This document shows, piece by piece, positions 10,180-18,788 of a stretch of DNA of 64,000 nt (its first letter is position 1; the number at the start of each line of letters is the position of its first letter). The notes beneath the pieces are model-generated. The model made no database searches and was not told the origin of the DNA. It saw only the letters and a list, made by a program, of their open reading frames with translations. The position numbers and the translations under genes are program-made. The stretch comes from Pseudomonas rustica (GTDB lineage: Bacteria; Pseudomonadota; Gammaproteobacteria; Pseudomonadales; Pseudomonadaceae): assembly GCF_018336155.1 (NCBI RefSeq), contig NZ_JAGYHF010000001.1, positions 186,001 through 250,000 of the forward strand, given 5' to 3'.

Positions 10180-10270
10180 CCTGTAGGAGCTGCGGCACGC
10201 TGCGATCTTTTGACTTTGCTTGTTAAAAACAAAAGATCAACAGATCGCAGCCTTCGGCAGCTCCTACAGG
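10180..10270. repeat. Palindromic intergenic repeat, family B copy 1
   Basis: The arms CTGTAGGAGCTGCGGCACGC and CTTCGGCAGCTCCTACAGG enclose GATCTTTTGACTTTG...AAAAGATC. This forms a long hairpin just after the permease gene. The same family recurs at 48950-49034 and 53010-53083. It could double as a transcript end for eat. Confidence 0.85.
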
Positions 10271-10397
10271 GAATTAAGGTGCTGCGGGGATATCAGGCCT
10301 AGAATGGAACCACTGCGAAGTCGCTTCGCTCAAAAGTGGTAAGCAGCGTCGCACGGCGAAATCCTCGTCGATCGATCTGCCATTAAGGAGAGCCGTT

Positions 10398-10565
10398 ATG
10401 CCCTGGTATGCCTGGTTGATTCTGGTCGTTGCAATCGGCTCGATCGTTGGCGGTTTGATGATGTTGCGAGACACCGCCAACAAGGTCGAACTGACCGATG
10501 AAGAACGCAAACGCGTGGCTGCACGCAACGCCGAAGCGGACGCCAAAGAAGCGCAAGACCGCTGA
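10398..10565 (+). CDS. DUF2897-type small membrane protein
   Basis: A 55-codon frame starts MPWYAWLILVVAIGSIVGG with ribosome site AAGGAGAG 8 nt upstream. It has one N-terminal transmembrane helix (residues 3-22) and a charged tail (DEERKRVAARNAEADAKEAQDR) likely to be cytoplasmic or helical. It resembles small DUF2897 proteins found across Pseudomonas. The function is unknown. A Rho-independent terminator follows 5 nt after the stop, which supports a real, separately transcribed gene. Confidence 0.75.
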   Translation: MPWYAWLILVVAIGSIVGGLMMLRDTANKVELTDEERKRVAARNAEADAKEAQDR

Positions 10566-10570
10566 ACCAG

Positions 10571-10602
10571 ACCCCGCCCAATCGGCGGGGTTTGTGTTTT
10601 TT
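10571..10602 (+). terminator. Rho-independent terminator after the DUF2897 gene
   Basis: CCCCGCCCAATCGGCGGGG forms a compact GC stem directly followed by TTTGTGTTTTTT. It sits immediately after the small gene's stop at 10565. Confidence 0.9.
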
Positions 10603-10704
10603 ACGCGCTTTGGACTTATCTGCATGCTTTTTAGAAGTAGAAGTACAGTCACCATTTAATTTTGTGTGGTTAAGATGTGGGCATTGTTGCGGAGAGAGTT
10701 TCAG

Positions 10705-11262
10705 ATGCGTTACTCGCAGGACCATAAAGCCCAGACCCATCAGCGCATCATCAAGGAAGCCTCGGCACGATTTCGCAAGGACGGAATCGGCGCCACAGGC
10801 TTGCAACCCTTGATGAAGGCACTGGGGTTGACCCACGGTGGCTTCTACTCGCACTTCAAATCCAAGGACGAATTGGTGGAGAAGGCCCTGCAAGAAGCCG
10901 GCGCTCAGCTCGATGCGCACTGCGCCATGTTGTTTTCTGAAGAGCAACCTTTGGAAGCCTTCATCGACAGTTACCTGTCCGAATGGCACTACACCTCGCC
11001 CCATGAAGGTTGCCCGTTGCCGACCATGTCTTCGGAGCTCGGTTTGCGCGGACAACCAAGCCCGACCACCGACGCGGTGCTCAATGCGCGACTCGAGCAA
11101 GTGCAGAACACCCTCGGTGGCGAGAGTGCCGCTGATCGCAGCATCGTGATCATGGCCACTCTGTTGGGAGCATTGGTACTTGCGCGTAGCGTCGAAGATC
11201 CTGAGCTGGCCCAGCGCATTCTCGGCGTTACGCGCGCGCATCTGAAAAATCAGCAGGACTAG
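10705..11262 (+). CDS. TetR/AcrR-family transcriptional regulator
   Basis: This 185-residue regulator has an N-terminal helix-turn-helix (HQRIIKEASARFRKDGIGAT, then the GGFYSHFKSKDELV recognition region, residues about 10-55) and a ligand-binding C-terminal half. ATG 10705 is preferred because GGAGAGAG lies 7 nt upstream; ATGs at 10666 and 10675 would add poorly conserved residues. Its stop overlaps the stop of the convergent KAS gene by two bases. It may control that fatty-acid-like SDR/KAS pair, but this is inference from position. The effector is unknown. Confidence 0.9.
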   Translation: MRYSQDHKAQTHQRIIKEASARFRKDGIGATGLQPLMKALGLTHGGFYSHFKSKDELVEKALQEAGAQLDAHCAMLFSEEQPLEAFIDSYLSEWHYTSPHEGCPLPTMSSELGLRGQPSPTTDAVLNARLEQVQNTLGGESAADRSIVIMATLLGALVLARSVEDPELAQRILGVTRAHLKNQQD

Positions 11263-12533
11263 TCTTTCCAGCGTTTGAACAGCACGCTGGCATTGACGCC
11301 GCCAAAGCCGAAGCCGTTGGACAACGCATATTCGATTGGCATTGAACGTGCCTCACCATGCACGATGTCGACACCTTCGCTCGCCGGATCGGGGTTGTCG
11401 AAGTTGAGTGTCGGTGGCACCACCTGATCACGGATTGCCAGCAACGTAAAGATTGCCTCCAGGCCGCCTGCCGCACCGAGTAGATGTCCGGTTGCCGATT
11501 TGGTCGAGGTCACGGGGATTTTGTTTTCTGCGCCGAACACACTCTTGATCGCCGCCAACTCGCCCAGATCCCCGACTGGCGTTGAAGTGGCGTGGGCGTT
11601 GAGATGCTGCACATCAGAGGCTTTAATGCCGGCCTGAGCCAGTGCCAGCTCCATCGCCCGTCGCGCACCGCTGCCGTCTTCAGGCCCGGCAGTCAGGTGA
11701 TACGCATCAGCGCTGGTACCGTAACCGACCAATTCGGCCAGCGGTTTTGCCCCGCGCGCGAGCGCATGCTCCAGTGACTCAATGACCAGCAGCCCGGCGC
11801 CCTCGCCCATCACAAAACCGTCACGACCACTGTCGAATGGACGCGAGGCACGTTCCGGCGTGTCGTTGTAGCCGCTGGACAGGGCTCGGGCTGCCGCAAA
11901 ACCAGCGAGGCTGACCCGATCAATCGCCGCCTCCGCCCCGCCGCACACAGCAATGTCCGCTTCGCCCGCACGAATCATGCGCGCCGCATCGCCGATTGCC
12001 TGAACACCAGCAGCACATGCCGTGACCGGTGCGCCCAACGGGCCTTTCAAACCATGCTGGATCGACACATGACCCGCCGCCAGATTGACCAGAAATGACG
12101 GAATGGTGAACGGCGACAAACGTCGCGGGCCACGGCTGTCCGTGGTGCGTACTGCATCGGCGATCGCACCGAAGCCACCTACGCCGGAACCGATGATCGT
12201 CGCCGTACGCTCCTGACCCGCAGCGTCGGTCGGATGCCATCCTGCCTGCTCCAACGCCTGCCGCGCCGCCTCCATGGCGAACAGAATGAAGCGATCCATC
12301 TTCTTCTGTTCTTTCGGCGGCGTGGCGCGATCGGGATCGAAACCGCCTTCGGCGTCCTCCGCCAGCGTTGGCACTATGCCGCCGACGCGGGTGGGCAAAT
12401 CGGCGCTCACCGCTTCCGGTAGAGTGCGCAAACCAGATCGCGCGCCCAGTAACCGCTGCCAAACGACTTCGACATCACTGCCCAAAGGCGAAACCAGACC
12501 CATCCCGGTAACTACAATTCGACGCTGATTCAT
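11259..12533 (-). CDS. Beta-ketoacyl-ACP synthase II (FabF-like)
   Basis: A 424-residue thiolase-fold condensing enzyme that elongates acyl-ACP with malonyl-ACP. The Cys-His-His triad is intact: VTACAAGVQA (Cys about residue 173), LNAHATSTPVGD and SATGHLLGAAGG. The start at ATG 12533 gives MNQRRIVVTGMGLVSPLGSD, the standard FabF beginning. It lies outside the usual fabDG-acpP-fabF cluster and next to an SDR reductase, so it is probably an accessory paralogue with a specialised substrate. The gene is 33 nt downstream of the SDR, likely one transcript. Enzyme class is secure; pathway is unknown. Confidence 0.88.
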   Translation of the reverse strand: MNQRRIVVTGMGLVSPLGSDVEVVWQRLLGARSGLRTLPEAVSADLPTRVGGIVPTLAEDAEGGFDPDRATPPKEQKKMDRFILFAMEAARQALEQAGWHPTDAAGQERTATIIGSGVGGFGAIADAVRTTDSRGPRRLSPFTIPSFLVNLAAGHVSIQHGLKGPLGAPVTACAAGVQAIGDAARMIRAGEADIAVCGGAEAAIDRVSLAGFAAARALSSGYNDTPERASRPFDSGRDGFVMGEGAGLLVIESLEHALARGAKPLAELVGYGTSADAYHLTAGPEDGSGARRAMELALAQAGIKASDVQHLNAHATSTPVGDLGELAAIKSVFGAENKIPVTSTKSATGHLLGAAGGLEAIFTLLAIRDQVVPPTLNFDNPDPASEGVDIVHGEARSMPIEYALSNGFGFGGVNASVLFKRWKD

Positions 12534-12566
12534 ACCGCGCTTTCCTCTGACCAACTTGCAAGGGAC

Positions 12567-13361
12567 TTACTTATAACGACTGGCCGCAGCACTGCGGGAC
12601 AGGTTCGGCGCCATGACATGCCGGGCCGCAACGAAGGCTTGCCACTCGCCCGCATCAGGCAAGGATGGAATGGTGATTAACTCGCCCTGATCCAGGCCCG
12701 CCAACGCAGCATCGACCATCTCGCCCGCTTCCATGACCATTTCTGCAGGAATGCCACTGGCATCGATGCCGGAGCGTTCCCAGATTTCGGTTCGGGTCAC
12801 GCCAGGCAGCACGGCTTGAATCTTGACGCCCGTGCCGTCGAGTTCAGCGTGCAGCGATTGAGTCAGGCTCAAAACATAAGCCTTGCTCGCACTGTACGTG
12901 GCGTTGAAACGCTCGGGGAACAGCGCCACTACCGAGGCGATATTAATAATCGTGCCGCGTCCGGCTTTGGCAAAACTCGCTGCCGCAGCCGAAGCCAAAC
13001 GAGTCACTGTGGTGACGTTAAGCTGAATCAGACGCTCGAGCTTATCCATATCGGCATTGGCCAACAGACCATCAGCGGCAACCCCGGCATTGTTCACCAA
13101 CAGGCTGATGCTTGAGTCGCTGCGCAGGCGCTGCTCAAGTTTGAGCACTTCGTCCTTGTCCGTCAGATCCGCTTTGAGCACTTCAACCTGAATGCCGTGG
13201 GCATTGCGCAAATGACTCGCGGTGGTTTCCAGACGCTCCTTGTCACGCGCCACCAGCAGCAAATCGAACCCGCGGGTAGCCAACCTTTCTGCGTAAATCG
13301 CACCAATGCCGGACGATGCGCCGGTGACGAGAGCGGTACCTTGGGGCTTGACAGCATTCAT
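12567..13361 (-). CDS. Short-chain dehydrogenase/reductase
   Basis: A 264-residue NAD(P)-dependent SDR. The cofactor motif TGASSGIG lies near residues 15-22, the NNAG motif is in LLVNNAGVAADG, and the catalytic Tyr-x3-Lys is in YSASKAYVLS. It belongs to the classical YqjQ/DltE-like group rather than FabG by its long C-terminal part. I chose ATG 13361 (MNAVKPQGTALVTG); the frame stays open to 13430 but without a better ribosome site. It is the first gene of a two-gene unit with the KAS II-like enzyme, suggesting a condensation-reduction module on an acyl substrate. Confidence 0.88.
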   Translation of the reverse strand: MNAVKPQGTALVTGASSGIGAIYAERLATRGFDLLLVARDKERLETTASHLRNAHGIQVEVLKADLTDKDEVLKLEQRLRSDSSISLLVNNAGVAADGLLANADMDKLERLIQLNVTTVTRLASAAAASFAKAGRGTIINIASVVALFPERFNATYSASKAYVLSLTQSLHAELDGTGVKIQAVLPGVTRTEIWERSGIDASGIPAEMVMEAGEMVDAALAGLDQGELITIPSLPDAGEWQAFVAARHVMAPNLSRSAAASRYK

Positions 13362-13417
13362 GACGGTACTCCTGAAATTCACAAAGGGAAAATGGGTTTC
13401 GATCATTGATCGCGAAA

Positions 13418-13462
13418 TTATTATAGGCATAATTTAAACGCAATATGATAGCCGTAATTTTT
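13418..13462 (-). promoter_or_regulatory. AT-rich promoter/operator candidate upstream of SDR-KAS
   Basis: This is an AT-rich island in GC-rich surroundings. It contains two direct copies of a 13-mer, ATAGGCATAATTT (13423) and ATAGCCGTAATTT (13448), 25 bp apart, and a perfect minus-strand -10 hexamer TATAAT at 13420-13425. No clean -35 was found at 17 bp. It could bind the nearby TetR protein, but that is speculation. Confidence 0.35.
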
Positions 13463-13516
13463 AGCTGTCCGACGAACGCTCGCGAAATCCCCTGCTGGAT
13501 CTGCCCGCCAGAAAAC

Positions 13517-13543
13517 AGAAAGGCCGGTCAATGACCGGCCCCT
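13517..13543 (-). terminator. Terminator of the comEA-like gene
   Basis: GGCCGGTCATTGACCGGCC on the minus strand forms a strong hairpin followed by TTTCTGTTTT, starting about 20 nt after the stop codon of the minus-strand ComEA-like gene. Confidence 0.8.
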
Positions 13544-13561
13544 TGGCGTTGAACAATCAGC

Positions 13562-13897
13562 TTAGTTCACTTCCAGCTTTTCACGGTTGCGATCAAGGAT
13601 CGCCTTGCCGATACCTTTCACTTCGAGCAACTCATCAATCGATGCAAACGGGCCATTTGTTTCACGGTAAGTAACAATAGCTTTAGCCTTGGCTTCGCCG
13701 ACGCCGGACAGCTCCTTCTGCAGCGTCGCCGCATCAGCGTCATTGAGATCGAGTTTTGCATGCTCTGGCGCTGCTGACACTTCAATTGAGTGAGGCGCTT
13801 TTAGAGACTCTGTGGGCGTCGCAGGCGCAGCAACTGCGGCGATCGAGACGCTGGTGAACAGTGCAAAAATCAGAGAATAAAAGTAACCGGTACGCAT
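13562..13897 (-). CDS. ComEA-like helix-hairpin-helix protein
   Basis: A 111-residue exported protein with an N-terminal signal peptide ending near AAVAAPA (about residue 24) and a C-terminal helix-hairpin-helix pair. The pair is the region LDLNDADAATLQKELSGVGE, then VKGIGKAILDRNREKLE. The family binds DNA; the best-known member, ComEA, takes up DNA in competent bacteria, and short versions like this are widespread in pseudomonads. It is monocistronic, with its own terminator, and lies downstream of wbpM as a similar gene does in P. aeruginosa. Confidence 0.88.
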   Translation of the reverse strand: MRTGYFYSLIFALFTSVSIAAVAAPATPTESLKAPHSIEVSAAPEHAKLDLNDADAATLQKELSGVGEAKAKAIVTYRETNGPFASIDELLEVKGIGKAILDRNREKLEVN

Positions 13898-14009
13898 AGT
13901 TGAAGCTCCATGTCATCGAATTGAGAAGCAGCTTTTCCCAAGCTGCTCTTCAACCCTAGGTCATGGTGAGTACATGTCAAAAATGCGAGCGTTACAGGAT
14001 GTGAAACAA

Positions 14010-16004
14010 TCAGGGCTCGAGGCGGCGTTGCTGGTAGATCCAGTCGACGATCTCGCCGTCGGGGGTGTAGCCGCTCACGGTTTCGCGTAGGAGTTGGCGG
14101 ACGCGGGTGTAGTCATCCTTCTCGACAGCAACCAACAGCTCGTTCAAGCGTCCCTTCAAAACATCCCAAGGCAAATGATCTTCGTTGGCCGTCATGATCA
14201 TCGGGTGAGAAGTCGCTGCGACGTTATCCCCGATCAAAAGCTCCTCGTAGAGCTTTTCTCCGGGGCGCAATCCGGTGAAATCAATAGAAATGTCACCATG
14301 CGGATTACGATCAGAGCGAATACTCAAGCCGGACAGGTGAATCATTTTCTCGGCAAGTTCGACAATTTTGACCGGCTCGCCCATGTCCAGTACGAAGACG
14401 TCGCCACCTTGTCCCATTGAACCGGCCTGAATAACCAGTTGCGCGGCCTCTGGAATAGTCATGAAGTAACGAGTGATTTTCGGGTGTGTAACTGTCAGTG
14501 GCCCACCAGACTTGATCTGACTGTGAAATAACGGAATCACCGAGCCGGACGAGCCTAGCACATTGCCGAAACGCACCATTGTGAAGCGGGTTTTGTTGAC
14601 CTGTGAGACATTCGCCTTATCGCCGAACATGACCGGAGCAATTTCCCTGCTGAGCGCTTGTAAAATCAACTCTGCAAGCCGCTTAGTGCTTCCCATTACA
14701 TTGGTTGGCCTGACGGCTTTGTCGGTCGAGATAAGAACAAAGTTAGAAACACCTGACTGCAATGCCGCTTGTGCTGTATTGAGCGTGCCGATGACATTAT
14801 TAAGAACGCCCTCAGCGATATTATGCTCAACCATGGGTACGTGCTTATAGGCTGCCGCATGATAGACAGTATCAACCCTCCACGTTTGCATGATGTCGTG
14901 CAACTTTTCTACATGGCGGATTGAGCCAAGAATAGGCAGCACTCGCACGGCGACAGCTTCCCGACATCCACGCTGCTCAAGTTCAGAAAGAATACTGTAT
15001 AAATTGAACTCACTGTGTTCAAACAACAACAGCGTTGTCGGGCTGAGTGAAAAAATTTGACGGCACAGTTCGGATCCTATAGATCCCCCTGCGCCCGTGA
15101 CCATGACAGTTTTTCCCGTAATGCAGCGCGCTAGAAGGTCAGGCTGCGCTGGCACCGCATCTCGCCCAAGAAGATCGGCGATGTCAACTTCCTGTATATC
15201 ATCGACTTTAACTCGGCCACTGGCCAGGTCAGTAAAATTAGGTACGCTTCGGACATGAAGGGGAAAGCCCTCCAATAAATTAAGGATTTCGCGACGTCTA
15301 GCGCGGGTAGAAGACGGCAGCGCCAGAAGTATTTCCTCAGCCCCGGTCACGTCGATCATCTGCTGGATGTGTCTGGGCTTGTAGACCTGAAGTCCGGAAA
15401 TAGAACGTTCGGCGATACTGGCATCATCATCAACAAAAGCCACCGGGCGCATGGTGCGCCCCATTCGAAGCGCAGCAACCAGTTGATTACCCGCAACACC
15501 GGCTCCGTAAATTGCGACCTTGGTGAGGCCGTCATCCCGACTGGTAAAGGGTACGTGCTGGGCAGCAATGAACCAGTCACCCATGAAATATTGACGCATA
15601 CATAAGCGTAATCCGCCGATAATCACGAGGCTCAGCCACCAGTAATTGAAAATAATGGAACGCGGAATCACCGCTTCATGGTTGCTGTACCAATAGACCA
15701 CCAATGCCAGAATCAAAGACGAAAGACTCACCGCCTTAATGATGACAACTAACGCATCATTACCGAAATAACGCATTACCGCCCGGTACATGCCAAATCG
15801 TATAAACAATGGAATGGCGACCAAGGGAGCGCAGAGAAATAGCCAAAAGTGAACCCGAAAAGGATTGTACATATCGTCTATGCCGAGGCGGACGATAAAG
15901 GCGAGCCACAGCGCTAACCAAACAAGCAAGCAGTCCGTCGTCACTTGCAGCAGCCGTTTTTGCCGTCGAGGCAGACTCAGCAAGAAAACCCTGAATTTAT
16001 CCAT
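14010..16004 (-). CDS. wbpM: WbpM-type UDP-GlcNAc 4,6-dehydratase (membrane NDP-sugar dehydratase)
   Basis: A 664-residue inner-membrane enzyme making UDP-4-keto-6-deoxy-GlcNAc, the precursor of QuiNAc and FucNAc. It has four N-terminal membrane helices (residues about 18-115), a CoA/NAD-binding-like middle domain (VAIYGAGVAGNQL) and a C-terminal extended SDR domain from about residue 300 (VTGAGGSIGSELC). The catalytic site shows Met in place of Tyr (VMGSTKR), as known for WbpM. The 664 residues match P. aeruginosa WbpM (about 665). It marks the conserved end of the O-antigen locus. With WbpV and WbpL in this window it suggests a QuiNAc-initiated O unit. Confidence 0.95.
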   Translation of the reverse strand: MDKFRVFLLSLPRRQKRLLQVTTDCLLVWLALWLAFIVRLGIDDMYNPFRVHFWLFLCAPLVAIPLFIRFGMYRAVMRYFGNDALVVIIKAVSLSSLILALVVYWYSNHEAVIPRSIIFNYWWLSLVIIGGLRLCMRQYFMGDWFIAAQHVPFTSRDDGLTKVAIYGAGVAGNQLVAALRMGRTMRPVAFVDDDASIAERSISGLQVYKPRHIQQMIDVTGAEEILLALPSSTRARRREILNLLEGFPLHVRSVPNFTDLASGRVKVDDIQEVDIADLLGRDAVPAQPDLLARCITGKTVMVTGAGGSIGSELCRQIFSLSPTTLLLFEHSEFNLYSILSELEQRGCREAVAVRVLPILGSIRHVEKLHDIMQTWRVDTVYHAAAYKHVPMVEHNIAEGVLNNVIGTLNTAQAALQSGVSNFVLISTDKAVRPTNVMGSTKRLAELILQALSREIAPVMFGDKANVSQVNKTRFTMVRFGNVLGSSGSVIPLFHSQIKSGGPLTVTHPKITRYFMTIPEAAQLVIQAGSMGQGGDVFVLDMGEPVKIVELAEKMIHLSGLSIRSDRNPHGDISIDFTGLRPGEKLYEELLIGDNVAATSHPMIMTANEDHLPWDVLKGRLNELLVAVEKDDYTRVRQLLRETVSGYTPDGEIVDWIYQQRRLEP

Positions 16005-16367
16005 AAGTCTGGCGCTCCCCTCACCTCATCGAATTTTTCTTTGCAGAATCAAATGTAGTATTACACGAAATAAGTGCCCCACGCGGCTCGCGAACAGCGG
16101 CGACTGGGCTTCGAGGGGGGGAGCCCCCCAGCGACACCTGAAAGAAGGCAATATGCCAGCGTCACTTCCAGAGCTTCCGACTTTAAAATGTGTGAGCGTC
16201 GGGAAAAAAAATGTAGCCAGAGCCTTCAAAACCTTACGTAGGGTCGGGAAAAAACTCAAAAACTCATCGAATTTGTTCGTCCATAGCCCTGCTTCCTTTG
16301 ATACGGCCTACTGCCAGCCCACGCAAAAGGCCTACCCTTCGTCGAAATTACAGGACATCGTTCTCCC

Positions 16368-16601
16368 ATGGCCCGCGTTTATCTACGCCCGAACGGCTTT
16401 AGCGCCAAATTCTCGTGGGGGTTCTGAGCCTACTTTAAATACATCAAAAACGGCGATTACAGGGTGAAATTCCATAGCCTGATACGATACCATGCGCGTC
16501 TCGAACGTAACCCTGAGCTCACCGAACCGGGCGAGCCCTTGAGCGACCTGTCGCTCCTTTTTTCAAGGCAATATACGCATGGATTCGTACCAACAATTTG
16601 A
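16368..16601 (+). pseudogene. Possible small gene broken by an in-frame TGA
   Basis: From ATG 16368 the frame reads MARVYLRPNGFSAKFSWGF, meets TGA at 16425-16427, then stays open for 57 more codons (AYFKYIKNGDYRVKF, HSLIRYHARLERNPELTEPG) to TGA at 16599. The two halves share composition and look protein-like. I do not recognise the family. It may be a remnant of an older O-antigen gene, or chance. The final codons coincide with a terminator hairpin, which argues somewhat against an intact function. Confidence 0.35.
16541..16563 (+). terminator. Strong terminator/attenuator before the wzm-wzt operon
   Basis: GAGCGAC-CT-GTCGCTC is a perfect 7-bp stem with a 2-nt loop followed by C and six T on the plus strand, 134 bp before wzm. 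Only the plus orientation has a T tract. It either ends transcription from a lost upstream gene or attenuates the O-antigen operon. Confidence 0.75.
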
Positions 16602-16696
16602 GCTTTTTCCGTCTTGCTCAATAAACGGGTAGCATTTCATCACTGCCAAAATTGAATGCCGCAAAGCCTCTGCATTAGAAATCGAGTCAAACACTG

Positions 16697-17518
16697 ATGA
16701 AAAATTATTCAGCTAGCCCGTTAGAAATGATAAATAGTTTTTGGTGCAACAAGCGTTTGATAATGCAATTGAGCAAACGCGAAGTCCTCGGACGCTACCG
16801 CGGTTCGACGCTGGGTCTATCATGGTCTTTTTTCAACCCGATTTTGATGCTTGTTATATACACCTTCGTATTTTCGGTCGTATTCAAAGCACGCTGGGGT
16901 GTATCTGCCGACGAAAGCAAAACTGACTTTGCAATCATTCTATTCGTAGGACTACTCATCCATGGCTTATTCGCAGAGTGCATAAACAAAGCCCCCGGAC
17001 TAATAACTTCAAACGTCAGCTATGTGAAAAAGGTAGTTTTTCCGGTCGAGGTTCTTTCATGGGTTGCTTTTATGTCGGCGCTGTTTCACGCCGCGATCAG
17101 TCTAGTCGTATTATTACTGGCACAGCTTGTGTTCAAACACAGCATTCCATGGACAGCGATACTACTCCCCTTTGTCTTACTCCCACTGTTCCTCAGCATC
17201 ATGGGACTTAGTTGGCTTTTTGCTTCGCTTGGCGTTTACCTTCGAGACATTACCCAAATAACAGTAATGTTTACGACAGTCATGTTGTTTATGTCCGCTG
17301 TGTTTTTTCCTATTACAGCGCTTCCAGAGAAATATCAGGTCTGGATACGCATCAACCCGCTGGCGTACATTATTGAGCAAAGTCGTAACGTGCTCATTTT
17401 CGGTCAAGTACCAGACCTTCTTACTTGGAGCATAATGTTAGTGATCGGCGGAGTCGTCGCTTGGTGTGGTTTTGCCTGGTTTCAAAAAACGCGCAAGGGG
17501 TTTGCCGATGTACTCTGA
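16697..17518 (+). CDS. wzm: Wzm-type O-antigen ABC transporter permease
   Basis: A 273-residue ABC-2 type permease with about six membrane helices that exports undecaprenyl-linked O-polysaccharide to the periplasm. The N-terminal amphipathic region (LSKREVLGRYRGSTLGLSW) and the sequence YLRDITQI are typical of Wzm/TagG/KpsM permeases. It is followed by its ATPase with an 11-nt overlap, so the two are translationally coupled. Its presence, together with the lack of wzx/wzy, indicates the ABC-dependent route of O-antigen assembly. Confidence 0.93.
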   Translation: MKNYSASPLEMINSFWCNKRLIMQLSKREVLGRYRGSTLGLSWSFFNPILMLVIYTFVFSVVFKARWGVSADESKTDFAIILFVGLLIHGLFAECINKAPGLITSNVSYVKKVVFPVEVLSWVAFMSALFHAAISLVVLLLAQLVFKHSIPWTAILLPFVLLPLFLSIMGLSWLFASLGVYLRDITQITVMFTTVMLFMSAVFFPITALPEKYQVWIRINPLAYIIEQSRNVLIFGQVPDLLTWSIMLVIGGVVAWCGFAWFQKTRKGFADVL

Positions 17519-18788
17519 TCCAGTAATCAGCGTCGAAAATCTGAGCAAGTGTTATGAAGTGTATAACAAGCCGCACCAGCGGTTGCTACAAATGCTCTTC
17601 CGTGGAAAGCGAAAGTACTTCAACGAATTCTGGGCTCTTAAAAATGCTTCATTCAAAGTTAGAGCCGGCGAAACGGTAGGTATAATTGGAAGCAACGGCT
17701 CCGGAAAATCCACGCTATTACAAATGCTCTGCGGCACGTTGAATCCGAGTGGCGGCGAGATCCACGTACGCGGACGTATCGCTGCGCTGCTTGAGCTAGG
17801 TGCCGGTTTCAACCCCGAATTTACCGGAAAGGAAAACGTTTATCTCAATGCCGCTATTCTAGGGTTAACGCTTGCGGAAATTGAAGCGGCGTACGCTGAC
17901 ATAGAAGCTTTTGCAGAGATCGGCGAGTTCATCGATCAGCCTGTAAAAACCTATTCCTCCGGGATGTATGTGCGCCTCGCGTTTTCAGTCGCCGTGCATA
18001 CCAAACCAAGTATTCTAGTCGTTGACGAAGCCCTTTCTGTGGGCGATGCGCGCTTCCAGGCGAAATGCCTGGATCGCATTAAGCAGATGAAGGAGTCCGG
18101 CGTCAGCATTTTATTCGTATCGCATGATGTTGCAGCCGTCCGGACTCTATGTGACCGTGCTCTGTGGCTTGATAAAGGAACTGTTCGGGCCATCGGTGAA
18201 GTATTTCCTGTTACCGCGCAATACACCGAACATCTTTTCGACCGCAAGCCCGAGAAAGCCCCTGACATTTCTTCACCCGAAGCCAAGCCCCAAAAACGAG
18301 AGGTACTTCAACCGATCAATCAATGGGGTTCGCACATTGGAATTATCCAGAGCGCTGGCGTCTACGATGCTGAAGGTGTCCAAAAGAATCTTTACACTGA
18401 TCACGAAAAGATGATCATCAAGATAAAATTTAAAACTCAATCGTTAAATACAATTGAGGGACTGTCTGTTTCGTTCTCATTTAAAAATCTCGCAGGTAGC
18501 GATCTTATCGTTGGCAGCACCTGGAATCAAAAACTAAGTTTCACCGCTGATAATGGTAACACTCAGGAAGTTTGCTTTGAAGTTGATAATTACTTGTGCT
18601 CCGGTGACTATCTTCTGGTTGCAGCCATTGAAAACCGATCATCAGCAGCGATTCATTACTATGAGTACGTGGAAGGGGCACAGTACTTTTCTTCTTCATT
18701 TATAGGTAACGCTTCCGGGCAATTCATGCCGAGAATCTCGATGGTCATTTCAAATGATTCCGTGAGAACAGGAACACTTACACCATGA
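17508..18788 (+). CDS. wzt: Wzt-type O-antigen ABC transporter ATPase with C-terminal glycan-binding extension
   Basis: A 426-residue ATPase partner of Wzm. Residues about 5-240 hold the nucleotide-binding domain: Walker A GSNGSGKST (about residue 62), signature YSSGMYVRLAFS, Walker B ILVVDEALSVGD, and switch His in FVSHD. After a linker (about 244-270), residues about 270-426 form a separate domain of the Wzt C-terminal type. In E. coli O8/O9a this type recognises the modified end of the O chain before export. I chose ATG 17508, inside the wzm tail, over an upstream frame start. The end overlaps the next gene by ATGA. The extension implies that export depends on a specific chain end. Confidence 0.93.
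   Translation: MYSDPVISVENLSKCYEVYNKPHQRLLQMLFRGKRKYFNEFWALKNASFKVRAGETVGIIGSNGSGKSTLLQMLCGTLNPSGGEIHVRGRIAALLELGAGFNPEFTGKENVYLNAAILGLTLAEIEAAYADIEAFAEIGEFIDQPVKTYSSGMYVRLAFSVAVHTKPSILVVDEALSVGDARFQAKCLDRIKQMKESGVSILFVSHDVAAVRTLCDRALWLDKGTVRAIGEVFPVTAQYTEHLFDRKPEKAPDISSPEAKPQKREVLQPINQWGSHIGIIQSAGVYDAEGVQKNLYTDHEKMIIKIKFKTQSLNTIEGLSVSFSFKNLAGSDLIVGSTWNQKLSFTADNGNTQEVCFEVDNYLCSGDYLLVAAIENRSSAAIHYYEYVEGAQYFSSSFIGNASGQFMPRISMVISNDSVRTGTLTP

Larger units (their letters stand above)
16005..16696. other. 692-bp divergent region wbpM / wzm, mostly non-coding
   Basis: This is the only long gap in the O-antigen locus. It contains a GGGGGG/CCCCCC mini-palindrome near 16115-16129, a broken-looking reading frame at 16368-16601, and a strong plus-strand terminator at 16541-16563. 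I looked for a JUMPstart/ops element and did not find one. No clear promoter for wzm could be assigned by eye. A second open frame from ATG 16153 to about 16467, preceded by GAAGG, has no family resemblance I can recognise. Confidence 0.6.

Noticed and set aside
13926..13947. Hairpin AGCAGCTT-TTCCC-AAGCTGCT between wbpM and the ComEA-like gene, as wbpM terminator
   Set aside because: The stem is real but no U tract follows on either strand, so I did not list it as a terminator.
16153..16467. Open frame with a GAAGG site in the wbpM-wzm gap
   Set aside because: It gives a Lys/Ser-rich sequence with no recognisable domain, overlaps the other broken frame, and could be chance; mentioned only as part of the gap.
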